Source of the DNA: G965222335 sp965222335
GTDB lineage: Bacteria > Pseudomonadota > Gammaproteobacteria > Pseudomonadales > Halieaceae
Length of the DNA stretch: 64,000 nucleotides
Assembly: GCA_965222335.1 (NCBI GenBank)
Contig: OZ244944.1
Coordinates: forward strand, 1,922,001-1,986,000
Direction: 5' to 3'
Position 1 is the first letter of the stretch; every line of letters begins with the position of its first letter. Below are positions 35,305 to 44,176 of the stretch, one piece after another. Under the pieces are notes generated by a model that saw nothing but the letters and a program-made list of their open reading frames with translations, did not search any database and was not told the DNA's origin. A program made the position numbers and the translations under genes.

Positions 35305-35832
35305 TTAGTGATCGGTAGTCAGGTTGTCTTTCAGGAACTCGCTCTCGCGCTGGGCAACCCGGGTAACGTAGGTATTGGCAAACACCCCGGACAGGGCCGC
35401 CACCATGCCGGCCATGGTCGGGATCGTGGCGCGCGATACGCCGCCGGCCATCGACTTGGCGTCACCACCACCGGTAACCGCCATGATGTTGAACACTTCG
35501 ATCATCCCCGTCACCGTGCCCAGCAGGCCCAGCAGGGGACACAGTGCCACCAGGGTCTTGATCACCGGGAGGTACTGGTTGATCTTGATCCGCGCCTCGG
35601 AGATCAGCTTCTCGCGAATCTGGTGAGCCGCCCAGGACTTGCGCTCCGGGCGTGCCTCCCAGGTGGAAATGGCATTGGCAACATCCCCTTTCCAGCCCGC
35701 CTTGAAGTACCAGATTCGTTCGAAGATCAGCGCCCACATCACGAACAGCAGGAGCGCGATCAGCCAGAGAACGTTCCCGCCCATGTCCATAAAGCGGGAA
35801 ACGGCCTCATAAGCACTATCGAACCAGTACAT
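35305..35832 (-). CDS. exbB: ExbB-like proton channel subunit (short MotA/TolQ/ExbB)
   Basis: Encodes 175 residues with three membrane helices and the conserved block LVALCPLLGLLGTVTGMIEVF followed by GGDAKSMAGGVSRA (motif parts). It is the standard short ExbB of a TonB2 system; the pore-lining residues are at the second and third helices. It lies between the large ExbB-like protein and ExbD in one operon. Confidence 0.9.
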   Translation of the reverse strand: MYWFDSAYEAVSRFMDMGGNVLWLIALLLFVMWALIFERIWYFKAGWKGDVANAISTWEARPERKSWAAHQIREKLISEARIKINQYLPVIKTLVALCPLLGLLGTVTGMIEVFNIMAVTGGGDAKSMAGGVSRATIPTMAGMVAALSGVFANTYVTRVAQRESEFLKDNLTTDH

Positions 35833-35833
35833 A

Positions 35834-37234
35834 TTACTTCCTCAGGTTGGCTTCGGTGTGCTCCGCAATAATACCCGTGGTCTGCTCGTTCAGAACGTGG
35901 ATGATGCGCTGGGCGCGGCCATTCACGATCGTGTGCAGCAGAACCGTCGGGATCGCCACCAGCAGGCCGAGTACCGTGGTCACCAGGGCGCCGGAAATAC
36001 CGCCGGCCATGGCCTTGGGGTCACCCGCACCGAAGATGGTGATCGCCTGGAAGGTGATGATCATACCGGTAACCGTACCCAGCAGACCCATCAGCGGTGC
36101 CACCGCGGATATGATCTTCAACAGGGTTAGACCACTTTCCAGCCTGGGGGTTTCCTTCAAGATCGCCTCGGAAAGCTTCAGCTCCAGGGTCTCGGGATCC
36201 ATGCTGGGGTTGTCTTCGTGGACTTTGAGCACCCGGCCCAGCGGGTTGTTGCTGTTGGCCTTGTCGCTCTTGAGCTGGGAATTCACCTTCGCGCTCACGC
36301 CGGTGAGTACCAGCAGGCGCCATATGGCCAGCAGGAAGGCAAAGGCACCGACCGCAGTAATTGCGTAACCGATGTAGCCGCCCTGGTGCCAGCGCTCCTC
36401 GAGGTTCGGGCTGTTAATCAGCGCCGCGAGATAGGAACCGCCCGTGGGACCGGTCGGATCGACACCGAACTTCTGGAAGCCTTCACCGCCGGTGGCGGAA
36501 ACCAGGGACGCTGCCCAGCCCTGGTAGGGGCCGGAGGGCTGGCGTGCCAGTTCTTCCAGGGTGCCCTTGGTCGGCACGTACTGCAGGTACTTGCCGTCCT
36601 CGGAAACCACGTTAAACAGGCCGACCCGGGTTACCTGCTGCTCCACCTTGTCACCATTGGGCTTGGCGACTTCGGCGTTAAAGGTAACGACCTTGCCGGA
36701 CTCGATCATTTCACGCTGCAGTTCGTACCAGACCCGCTCGATCTCCTCGATGCTGGGCAGTTTGTCGCTGCCGCTCATCTTGGCGATCAGGTCTTCCAGG
36801 AAATCCTGGCGGTTGGGGTACTGGGCGCTGGTCAGGGAGAACTCCAGGTTGCTGGCGAGGTCGCCCGCGGTGGAGGTCAGGTGACCAAACAGCTCCGCCA
36901 GGGTACCCAGGCGTTCCTTGAGCTGCTTCTGCTTGTCATCGACCAGCAGTTCATTTTCCTCGAACTGGTCTTCAAGGTTGGCCGAGCGCTGCTCTTCGCG
37001 TGCGCGCTCAGCTTCTGCCTGTTTCAGCATGCTGGCCTGTTCCGCCTTGGCCTGGGCAAACCGCTGCTCGCGCGCACGGTTCTCCTGGGCTTCGGTGACC
37101 TGGCCTTTCTTGACGAACTCCAGCAGCTGTTCCAGCGACTGGGCTTCCCCGTCCTGCGCTGCTGCAGGTCCCGCCGATAATGCCAGCGCGCCAGCCAGAG
37201 CTGCGGCGGCCACTTTAACAATCCTGATACTCAT
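35834..37234 (-). CDS. Large MotA/TolQ/ExbB-family protein (TtpC-like)
   Basis: Encodes 466 residues. A signal peptide (about 1-26), then a 230-residue periplasmic part rich in Glu/Gln/Lys with coiled-coil stretches (QVTEAQENRAREQRFAQAKA and on), then an ExbB-like C-terminal half containing APLMGLLGTVTGMIITFQAI and GDPKAMAGGISGALV. This is the layout of TtpC, the extra subunit of Vibrio TonB2 systems. Its start and the DUF3450 stop are directly adjacent. Confidence 0.9.
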   Translation of the reverse strand: MSIRIVKVAAAALAGALALSAGPAAAQDGEAQSLEQLLEFVKKGQVTEAQENRAREQRFAQAKAEQASMLKQAEAERAREEQRSANLEDQFEENELLVDDKQKQLKERLGTLAELFGHLTSTAGDLASNLEFSLTSAQYPNRQDFLEDLIAKMSGSDKLPSIEEIERVWYELQREMIESGKVVTFNAEVAKPNGDKVEQQVTRVGLFNVVSEDGKYLQYVPTKGTLEELARQPSGPYQGWAASLVSATGGEGFQKFGVDPTGPTGGSYLAALINSPNLEERWHQGGYIGYAITAVGAFAFLLAIWRLLVLTGVSAKVNSQLKSDKANSNNPLGRVLKVHEDNPSMDPETLELKLSEAILKETPRLESGLTLLKIISAVAPLMGLLGTVTGMIITFQAITIFGAGDPKAMAGGISGALVTTVLGLLVAIPTVLLHTIVNGRAQRIIHVLNEQTTGIIAEHTEANLRK

Positions 37235-38020
37235 TTATTCGGCCTCCGGCGCTTCAATGGGCAGGTTCATCAGGTCAATCGACGCTTCTTTGCGCGCGAT
37301 ACGCAGACCTTTCATGATGGCGTTGCGGTACTCACCGCGGTCCAGCGGCACCCAGCTGCGGGTGTCCTGGTCCCAGGCGCCGGAAATTTCCGTGTCGGTG
37401 GTCTGGTAGAGCAGGGCGATGCGGCCCACACGGAAAAAGTTGACGTCACGCTCGACGCCGTCAATCTCGACACTGCCCTTGTAGGCGTCGAGCTTGCGGC
37501 CGTATTCGGCCTCGATCTTGTAGGCCTCGAGAACCTGGCGGAATTTCTCTGCCACACTCAGGTCAGAGCGATCCAGGTTGGCGCGCAGGAAGGCGATGCG
37601 CTGCGCACGCTCCTCCTCGTGGAAGGGCACGTCCAGCTCGATAAACTTCTCAAGCCCGTCGACCATGCGAATCACCAGCGGCGTCATCTGGCGCTGGATA
37701 ATCGTTACCTGGTCGATCGATTCCTCGATATCGGCAATCCGCGCCTCCTGGTTGGCGATCTGCTTTTCCAGGCGCTGGTTGTAGACCTTGAGGCCGTCGA
37801 CCTGCTTGACCACGGTCTTGTAGTCGTTCAGCAGGTCTCGGGTTTCGTCCGCCAGGCGATCAACCTTGGCCTGCGACTGGCGCGCGGCCTCGTTCTTGGC
37901 TTCACCCACCTCGAGGATGGACTCCAGTGTATCGGCGTACGCGGGAGCGACTGAGCCGGCAACAAAGCCGGACGCAACCAGCGCAGCGATCAACACTTTC
38001 TTCAATCGATGCATAGTCAT
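37235..38020 (-). CDS. DUF3450 periplasmic coiled-coil protein of the TonB2 cluster
   Basis: Encodes 261 residues: signal peptide to about AYADT, then a long coiled coil (residues about 35-115, with QRLEKQIANQEARIADIEES). The C-terminal part has VNFFRVGRIALLYQTTDT, typical of DUF3450. It is the first gene of exbB-exbD-tonB2 operons in many marine gammaproteobacteria; function unknown. ATG 38020 (MTMHRL) has AGGAAG at 10 bp; another ATG is 6 bp downstream. Confidence 0.85.
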   Translation of the reverse strand: MTMHRLKKVLIAALVASGFVAGSVAPAYADTLESILEVGEAKNEAARQSQAKVDRLADETRDLLNDYKTVVKQVDGLKVYNQRLEKQIANQEARIADIEESIDQVTIIQRQMTPLVIRMVDGLEKFIELDVPFHEEERAQRIAFLRANLDRSDLSVAEKFRQVLEAYKIEAEYGRKLDAYKGSVEIDGVERDVNFFRVGRIALLYQTTDTEISGAWDQDTRSWVPLDRGEYRNAIMKGLRIARKEASIDLMNLPIEAPEAE

Positions 38021-38086
38021 GGGAATTGGGCTTCCTATTTCCAACAGAGTGATCAGAGCTGAATAAACAACGTGACTCGGTAAGTC

Positions 38087-38115
38087 TTTATAGTGGAAAA
38101 CTGAGAGTCGGTAAA
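38087..38115 (-). promoter_or_regulatory. Probable promoter of the TonB2 operon
   Basis: On the minus strand TTTACC (38115-38110) and TATAAA (38092-38087) are separated by 17 bases, about 70 bp before the DUF3450 start. No Fur-type palindrome is visible nearby, which suggests the operon is not simply iron-regulated. Confidence 0.6.
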
Positions 38116-38240
38116 CCGAGGGGGGGAATTTAAACCCATGCCCCGCGATTTTCAATCAAAGCAGGCAACCTTGCCTCAATCCCGTCCCCGCTGTGTATAA
38201 AGGTAACACCACGGCGGCCCACGAGCCGGCAAGGTAACAG

Positions 38241-38750
38241 TTAGCGGCGTTCAAATACGACAAAACTGTAGCCGGGGCTGCCCGCGTCTGCGGGGTGCAA
38301 CTCCCGCGTGCACTCCCGCCACTTTGTCCAGTCTACCGGCGGCAGGTAGGTGTCACCGCGGTAGGCGGCGTGCACCTCGGTGACATAGAGGCGCGCGGCA
38401 AGCGGGATGGCCTCCGCATAAACCTGGGCGCCACCAATCACCATCACCTCACCCACACCAGCACCGGTCGCCAGTTCCCGGGCCCGCTCGAGGGCGGCCG
38501 GCAGGGAGTGCGCGACTTCCACGCCATCGGGCGCGAAGCCGGAATCCCGGGAAATCACGATATTCGGGCGCCCGGGTAGCGGCCGGCCGATGGACTCGAA
38601 AGTCTTGCGTCCCATCACCAGCGGCTTGCCCAGCGTGGTGCGCTTGAAATACTTGAGGTCTTCACTCAGGCGCCAGGGCAGGGCGTTGTCGCGGCCAACC
38701 ACCCCGTTCTCGGCCACCGCCACGATCACTGCAATCTCCGCTGCTGCCAC
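38241..38750 (-). CDS. folA: Dihydrofolate reductase
   Basis: Encodes 169 residues. ALPWRLSEDLKYFK gives the substrate-binding Asp, KPLVMGRKTFESIGRPLPGR the NADPH-binding loop and the C-terminal GYSFVVFER the last strand. It reduces dihydrofolate to tetrahydrofolate using NADPH, needed after thymidylate synthase, whose gene lies immediately before it. GTG start overlaps the thyA stop by one base (TAGTG). Length matches the family. Confidence 0.95.
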   Translation of the reverse strand: MAAAEIAVIVAVAENGVVGRDNALPWRLSEDLKYFKRTTLGKPLVMGRKTFESIGRPLPGRPNIVISRDSGFAPDGVEVAHSLPAALERARELATGAGVGEVMVIGGAQVYAEAIPLAARLYVTEVHAAYRGDTYLPPVDWTKWRECTRELHPADAGSPGYSFVVFERR

Positions 38751-39583
38751 TAGACCGCCACCGGCGCTGCAATATGTGGGTGCGGATCGTAATCGTGGAT
38801 CGCGAAATCCTCAAAACGGTAGTCGTAGATACTGTCGGGATGGCGCAGCAGCTCCAGGCGCGGCAGGGCGCGGGGCGCGCGACCCAGCTGCGTACGCACC
38901 TGCTCCAGGTGGTTGCTGTAGATGTGGGAGTCGCCGGTGGTAATGATGATCTCCCCCGGCTGCAGGCCGCACTGCTGCGCCAGCATGTGGGTCAGCAGGG
39001 CGAGGCTGGCGGTGTTATAGGGCAGCCCCAGGAAGGAGTCGCTGGAGCGGATCAACAGCTGCGCGGACAGGCGCCCGCCGGCCACGTAAAACTGGTAGAG
39101 GAGGTGACAGGGGGGCAGTGCCATGCGGCCCGCGCGCACGTTCTCCTGGGGGCTGAGGGACTCGTCCGGCAGGTACTCGACGTTCCAGCCATGAAACAGG
39201 ATGCGGCGGCTGTCAGGGTTGTTGCGCAGGCAGTCGACCACATAGTCAATCTGGTTGATGTGCCCGCCATCCCGGGTGGGCCAGGCCGTCCACTGGGCCC
39301 CGTACAGGGGGCCGAGGTCGCCCTCCTCCGTCGCCCACTCGTCCCAGATGGAGACCCCGTTCTCGCGCAGCCAGCGAGTATTGGTATCGCCACGCAGGAA
39401 CCAGATCAGTTCGTTGGCAATACTCTTGAAATGCAGCTTCTTGGTGGTCAACAGGGGAAAGCCGTCCGCAAGGTCATGCCGGAACTGGCGGGCAAACACG
39501 GACAGGGTCCCGGTACCGGTGCGGTCAGCCTTGGGCGTACCGTGGTCGAGGATATCCTGCAGCAGGTCGAGGTACTGTTTCAT
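38750..39583 (-). CDS. thyA: Thymidylate synthase
   Basis: Encodes 277 residues. Start MKQYLDLLQDILDHGTPKADRTGTG, the active-site Cys in ALPPCHLLYQFYV and RSSDSFLGLPYNTASLA are unmistakable. It methylates dUMP to dTMP with methylene-tetrahydrofolate. About 13 residues longer than E. coli ThyA (264), with the extra length mainly in the middle. ATG 39583 overlaps the lgt stop by 4 bp (ATGA). The lgt-thyA-folA order is conserved in Pseudomonas and relatives. Confidence 0.96.
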   Translation of the reverse strand: MKQYLDLLQDILDHGTPKADRTGTGTLSVFARQFRHDLADGFPLLTTKKLHFKSIANELIWFLRGDTNTRWLRENGVSIWDEWATEEGDLGPLYGAQWTAWPTRDGGHINQIDYVVDCLRNNPDSRRILFHGWNVEYLPDESLSPQENVRAGRMALPPCHLLYQFYVAGGRLSAQLLIRSSDSFLGLPYNTASLALLTHMLAQQCGLQPGEIIITTGDSHIYSNHLEQVRTQLGRAPRALPRLELLRHPDSIYDYRFEDFAIHDYDPHPHIAAPVAV

Positions 39584-40395
39584 GATCTGGCGTCCTTGGC
39601 GCGCGGGATCGCGGGCGAGCGGTGATAGGCATACCACAGAAGGTACAGGCCCAGGGCGATCATGGGCAGGCACAGGAGCTGCCCGCGGGTCATCCAGCCA
39701 AAGGCCTGGAAGCCCAGGTGGGCATCCGGCTCGCGAAAGAATTCGGCGACGAAGCGCAGGCAGCCATAGCCCAGGGCAAAGACGCCCGAGACCGCCCAGG
39801 CCGGGCGCGGCTGGCGGGAGAAGCCGTAGACGAGCAGGAACAGCACGACCCCCTCCAGCGCGAACTGATACAGCTGGGAGGGGTGCCGCGCGAGCTGCAG
39901 TGGGTCCCGCGGGAACACCATCGCCCAGGGCACATCGGTGGCGCGGCCCCAGAGCTCCTGGCCGATAAAGTTGCCCAGGCGCCCGAGGCCCAGGCCCACC
40001 GGGACCAGGGGCGCGACGAAGTCCAGCAGCCGGCCGAGGCGGATATCGCGCCGGCGGGCGAACCACCACATGGCGACAATCACCCCGAGAAAGCCGCCGT
40101 GGAAGGACATCCCGCCCTGCCAGACACGCAGCAGCCAGGCGGGATCCCCTGCCAACTGTTCCGCGCCGTAGAACAGGGCATAGCCAAAGCGGCCGCCCAG
40201 GACCACGCCCAGGGCGCCAAAAAATATCAGGTCATCCACCTGTTTCGCAGTCACCGGTGAATCGGGCCGCGCGCTGCGGCGCAGGGCCAGCCACCAGGCA
40301 AAGGCCAGACCGACCAGGTAGGCCAGGCCGTACCAGTGCACCTTCGCAGGTCCGATGGCGAAAGCGACGGGATCGATCTCGGGGTAAGGCAACAT
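39580..40395 (-). CDS. lgt: Prolipoprotein diacylglyceryl transferase
   Basis: Encodes 271 residues with seven membrane helices. VHWYGLAYLVGLAFAW at the N-terminus, FGYALFYG, HGGFLGVIVAMWWF and GRLGNFIGQELWG (with the catalytic Arg/Asn region) define Lgt. It moves diacylglycerol from phosphatidylglycerol to the Cys of lipoprotein precursors at the inner membrane, acting on the several lipoproteins coded in this window. ATG, first of the lgt-thyA-folA operon. Confidence 0.95.
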   Translation of the reverse strand: MLPYPEIDPVAFAIGPAKVHWYGLAYLVGLAFAWWLALRRSARPDSPVTAKQVDDLIFFGALGVVLGGRFGYALFYGAEQLAGDPAWLLRVWQGGMSFHGGFLGVIVAMWWFARRRDIRLGRLLDFVAPLVPVGLGLGRLGNFIGQELWGRATDVPWAMVFPRDPLQLARHPSQLYQFALEGVVLFLLVYGFSRQPRPAWAVSGVFALGYGCLRFVAEFFREPDAHLGFQAFGWMTRGQLLCLPMIALGLYLLWYAYHRSPAIPRAKDARS

Positions 40396-40512
40396 AGCGC
40401 TCGCGGTCAGGTTTCACGCGGGGCCGCGGTGCGCCGCCCCGGAACAGGCCGGTATTATCCGGGACTGGGCCGGGATTCACAATTCACCCGGGCGGTGTCA
40501 CGATGCACAAGC

Positions 40513-41286
40513 ATGTGCCTGATCATCTTCGCCCACCGCGTCCATCCGGACTATCCCCTGCTGTTGGCGGCGAACCGTGACGAGTTTTTCAGCCGGCCCA
40601 CGGCGGCGTCCAGCTACTGGCCCGAGCACCCGCAGCTGCTGGCGGGGCGCGACCTGGAGGCGGGCGGCACCTGGATGGGCGTCACCCGCGACGGGCGCTT
40701 CGCCGCGGTGACCAACTTTCGCGATCCGCAGCCGCGGACAGCCGCTCCGCGTTCCCGGGGGGAGCTGCCGCTGGCATTTCTTACCGGGTCGCAGGACGCG
40801 GCCACCACCCTGGCGACCATCAAGGACCGCGCAGACCAGTACGCCGGCTTCAATCTGTTGCTGGGTGACAGCGACGGCCTCTGGTATTTCAGCAATGCCG
40901 AAGGTGGCGCGCCCCGGTCCCTGGCGCCCGGGATATACGGGCTGAGCAATGCCAGTCTCGACACTCCCTGGCCCAAGGTGGAACTGGGCAAGGCGCGGAT
41001 GCAGGGCCTGACGACGGGGCCGGTGACTCACGACCAGTTGCTGGCGACGGTCAGCGACGAGCGCCTCGCGGACCCGGCAAGGCTCCACCCCCTGGGGCTG
41101 CGCGAGACCATGGACCGGCAGCTCTCCGCGCAGTTTATCCGCGCCGGCAACTACGGCACCCGCGCCAGCACCACGCTGTGGCGGGATGCCGCCGGTGCGG
41201 GATCCTGGCGGGAACTGAGTTTTGACGCCAGCGGGCAGCAGATCGCCGCAGTGACTCAGGCGCTGCCTGCGGCGGCAGAGGAATGA
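40513..41286 (+). CDS. NRDE-family (TANGO2-like) protein
   Basis: Encodes 257 residues beginning MCLIIFAHRVHPDYPLLLAANRDEFF; the NRDE motif names the family. WMGVTRDGRFAAVTNFRDP and YGLSNASLDTPWPKV are further markers. The nucleophile-like Cys2 is kept. Eukaryotic relatives (TANGO2) are connected with lipid/heme metabolism; bacterial function is uncertain. It lies divergent from lgt, and its 3' end overlaps that of ptsP by 31 bp on the opposite strand. Confidence 0.88.
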   Translation: MCLIIFAHRVHPDYPLLLAANRDEFFSRPTAASSYWPEHPQLLAGRDLEAGGTWMGVTRDGRFAAVTNFRDPQPRTAAPRSRGELPLAFLTGSQDAATTLATIKDRADQYAGFNLLLGDSDGLWYFSNAEGGAPRSLAPGIYGLSNASLDTPWPKVELGKARMQGLTTGPVTHDQLLATVSDERLADPARLHPLGLRETMDRQLSAQFIRAGNYGTRASTTLWRDAAGAGSWRELSFDASGQQIAAVTQALPAAAEE

Positions 41287-43559
41287 TCCGGACGCGCGTG
41301 GACAAATTTCTCCAGCCCCCGCTCGGACAGCAAGCGCTCCAGGCGCAACACGATGTCGGCGGCGTCCTCCAGCGCCAGCACCTCCTGCACCACCTCGCAG
41401 GCCTCGGCGCGGCTGACATGCCGCACCGCCTTCTTGACCCGGGGCAGGCTGGTCGCATTCATGGACAGGACCTCGTAGCCCATCCCCAGTAACAGGACCG
41501 CGCCGCGGGGGTCACCCGCCAGTTCGCCGCAAATACCCACGTTCTTGCCCTCGGCGATGCCCGCCAGGGCGACCGCGTGCAGGGCCTGCAGCACCGCCGG
41601 GTGGAATGAGTGGTACAGGTCCGCTACCCGCGCGTTATTGCGATCCACCGCCAGCAGGTACTGGGTCAGGTCGTTGCTGCCCACCGACAGGAAGTCGACC
41701 CGGCGCGCCAGGGCCCTGGCCTGGTACACCGCGGACGGGACCTCCACCATCACCCCGATGGGCGGCAGCTCCCCCGCCACGCCCTCCTGGCGAATCTCGC
41801 GATAGGAGCGCTGGATCAGGCCCAGGGCCTCTTCCAGCTCGGATATATTGCTCACCATGGGCAGCATGATGCGCAGGTTGCCCAGCCCCGCGTTGGCCTT
41901 GAGCATGGCGCGGACCTGGGCCAGGAAAATTTCCGGGTGGTCCAGGGTCACCCGGATGCCGCGCCAGCCGAGAAAGGGGTTGTCTTCCTCGATCGGGAAG
42001 TAGGGCAGCGCCTTGTCGCCGCCGATATCCAGGGTGCGCATGGTCACCGGCCGCGGGGCAAAGGCTTCCAGCTGCTCGCGGTAAATCTGGCGCTGCTCTT
42101 CCTCGCTGGGGAAGCGCTCCTGCAACAGGAACGGGACCTCGGTGCGATACAGGCCCACGCCCTCCGCGCCCTGTTCCAGGGAGCGGGCGACATCGACCAT
42201 CAGGCCGGTGTTGACCCACAGGGGCAGGCGGTGGCCGTCCGTGGTGATGCTGGGTTCATCGCGCAGGGTCTCGAGGTCGCGACTGATCTCCAGGTCCTCG
42301 TGCAGGAGCGCCTCGAAGCGCTGCCTCACCGCGGGATCGGGGTTCAGGTACACGGTGCCGTTATAGCCGTCGATGATCAGCTCGCGATCCTGCAGGCGGG
42401 TGTAGGGCACATCCACCGCGCCCATGACCGTGGGCACCCCCATGGCCCGGGCCAGGATCGCCACGTGGGAATTGCCCGAGCCGCGCACCGAGATCAGGCC
42501 GGCCAGTTTCTCCCGCGGAATCTCGCCCAGCGAGGAAGCGGTAAGCTCCTCACCGACAAGGATGGCGTTATCGGGGTAGGTCTTTTGCGCGCCGTTCGCG
42601 TGTGCCTGCAGGTGGGCCAGGACCCGGGTACCCAGGTCCTTTACATCCACCGCCCGCTCGCGCAGGTAGCTGTGCTCCATACGCTCAAAATGGCGGATGT
42701 GCTGGATCATGACCTGGCTGAGTGCGCCCTGGGCCCAGTGGCCGGCACGGATCAGCGCCGCCACTTCGCCGCCGATTGCGGAGTCATCGAGAATGCCAAG
42801 GTAGACATCGAACAGGGCGTGGTCCTCGTTGCTCATCTGCCCGCGCAGGTTGGCGGACACGGCACGGATATCCGCCTGCACGGCCGCCAGCGCTTCGCGG
42901 AAAGCCCGCAGTTCGGCGCGACGGTTGCGGACCTTCTTGCGCGGCACCGCGTACAGGTCGGCCACCGGCGACACCACGACCGCGGTACCGATGGCAATCC
43001 CCGGCGCGCCGGCAATCCCGTTGAACCGGGCCGGTGCGGCCACCGCCCCCTCGGGCAACTGGTCCGCGACCACCCCGGTGACCTGGGCGTGGGCGATAAC
43101 CCCGGCCAGCTGCGCCGACATGGTGACCAGGAAGGCCTCTTCGCTCTCATCGAAGCGCCGGCGCTCCTGCTGTTGCACCACCAGCACACCGAGCACGTCG
43201 CGCTGGTGAATGATGGGTACGCCGAGGAAGGCGTGGTAGTGCTCTTCGCCCAGCCCCTGCAGGAACTGGAAACTGGGATGGGACTCGGCGTCCTCGAGGT
43301 TGACGGGCTCTTCCCGCGAGGCAGCCAGACCGACCAGACCCGCGCCGCCGGCGAGGCTGGCGACGCCGACCTGGGCCTGATTCAGGCCCTCGGTGGCGCG
43401 CAGGACGATGCGGTCGCTGGCGGGGTCGCGCATGTAAACGCTGCAGACCTCGGTGCCCATGGCGTCGCGCACCCGGCGCACGATAATCTCCAGCGCATCG
43501 TTCAGACCCTCGGCGGCGTTAACCTCCTGGACGATCTGGCGCAGGGTCTCAAGCATCAT
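41256..43559 (-). CDS. ptsP: Phosphoenolpyruvate-protein phosphotransferase PtsP (nitrogen PTS enzyme I)
   Basis: Encodes 767 residues. A GAF domain occupies about 1-165, followed by the PTS enzyme-I N domain, the phosphohistidine domain (GSGNSHVAILARAMGVPTVMG, active His) and the PEP-binding TIM barrel with RTEVPFLL and GSNDLTQYLLAVDRNNA. It starts the phosphate relay of the nitrogen-related PTS from PEP. The gene begins two bases after the rppH stop, as in E. coli and Pseudomonas. Of two adjacent ATGs the first is listed. Confidence 0.94.
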   Translation of the reverse strand: MMLETLRQIVQEVNAAEGLNDALEIIVRRVRDAMGTEVCSVYMRDPASDRIVLRATEGLNQAQVGVASLAGGAGLVGLAASREEPVNLEDAESHPSFQFLQGLGEEHYHAFLGVPIIHQRDVLGVLVVQQQERRRFDESEEAFLVTMSAQLAGVIAHAQVTGVVADQLPEGAVAAPARFNGIAGAPGIAIGTAVVVSPVADLYAVPRKKVRNRRAELRAFREALAAVQADIRAVSANLRGQMSNEDHALFDVYLGILDDSAIGGEVAALIRAGHWAQGALSQVMIQHIRHFERMEHSYLRERAVDVKDLGTRVLAHLQAHANGAQKTYPDNAILVGEELTASSLGEIPREKLAGLISVRGSGNSHVAILARAMGVPTVMGAVDVPYTRLQDRELIIDGYNGTVYLNPDPAVRQRFEALLHEDLEISRDLETLRDEPSITTDGHRLPLWVNTGLMVDVARSLEQGAEGVGLYRTEVPFLLQERFPSEEEQRQIYREQLEAFAPRPVTMRTLDIGGDKALPYFPIEEDNPFLGWRGIRVTLDHPEIFLAQVRAMLKANAGLGNLRIMLPMVSNISELEEALGLIQRSYREIRQEGVAGELPPIGVMVEVPSAVYQARALARRVDFLSVGSNDLTQYLLAVDRNNARVADLYHSFHPAVLQALHAVALAGIAEGKNVGICGELAGDPRGAVLLLGMGYEVLSMNATSLPRVKKAVRHVSRAEACEVVQEVLALEDAADIVLRLERLLSERGLEKFVHARPDHSSAAAGSA

Positions 43560-43561
43560 GC

Positions 43562-44062
43562 TCAGAGGCCCCCGGGCTGCTGGATACGCCGGCCCACAAC
43601 CTGGGACATCTCCTTCAGCGCGCGCCGATAGACATCGCGCTTGAAGGACACCACCCGGTTCAGCGGATACCAGTAACTGACCCACTCCCAGTGATCGAAT
43701 TCGGGTTTATCATTGAGATCCAGGCGCACGGCGTTGTCTTCCGCGAGCATCCGCAAGAGGAACCATTTCTGCTTCTGGCCGATGCACAGGGGTTGCTGGC
43801 CGCGTCGAATAAAGCGCTTGGGCAGCCGGTAACGCAACCAGCCGCGGGTGGCACCAAGGATTTCCACCGCCTCGGGCGTGAGGCCCACTTCTTCCTCGAG
43901 CTCCCGAAACAGGGCCTGTTCGGGAGATTCACCGGCATTGATCCCGCCCTGGGGAAATTGCCAGGCATCCTGGCCACCCACGCGGCGCGCCCACAACAAT
44001 CTGCCCTCATCGTTGACGAGCAGAATGCCTACGTTGGGACGGAATCCATCGGAATCAATCAC
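43562..44062 (-). CDS. rppH: RNA pyrophosphohydrolase
   Basis: Encodes 166 residues from a GTG start (MIDSDGFRPNVGILL), which equals the family start in Pseudomonas and E. coli. A Nudix box is present (GGINAGESPEQALFRELEEE as its core), along with WLRYRLPKRFIRR, KQKWFLLRM and FDHWEWVSYWYPL. It removes pyrophosphate from mRNA 5' ends and so starts RNase E decay. A GTG at 44074 would add four residues. Directly before ptsP, with two bases between. Confidence 0.93.
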   Translation of the reverse strand: MIDSDGFRPNVGILLVNDEGRLLWARRVGGQDAWQFPQGGINAGESPEQALFRELEEEVGLTPEAVEILGATRGWLRYRLPKRFIRRGQQPLCIGQKQKWFLLRMLAEDNAVRLDLNDKPEFDHWEWVSYWYPLNRVVSFKRDVYRRALKEMSQVVGRRIQQPGGL

Positions 44063-44176
44063 CCTCAAAGCCACTATTAATTATTAGAACCCGGTATTGT
44101 TCCACACTTTCGCCCCCCTGAGAAATTTACTCAGGGACAGCCAACCGCTAAGCTGTCGCCGCGCACCGGAGGCCCC

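Noticed and set aside
41610..43631. Long open frame of 673 codons opposite ptsP
   Set aside because: It is a mirror of the high GC third position of the ptsP coding strand. ptsP has all family motifs; the opposite frame has none.
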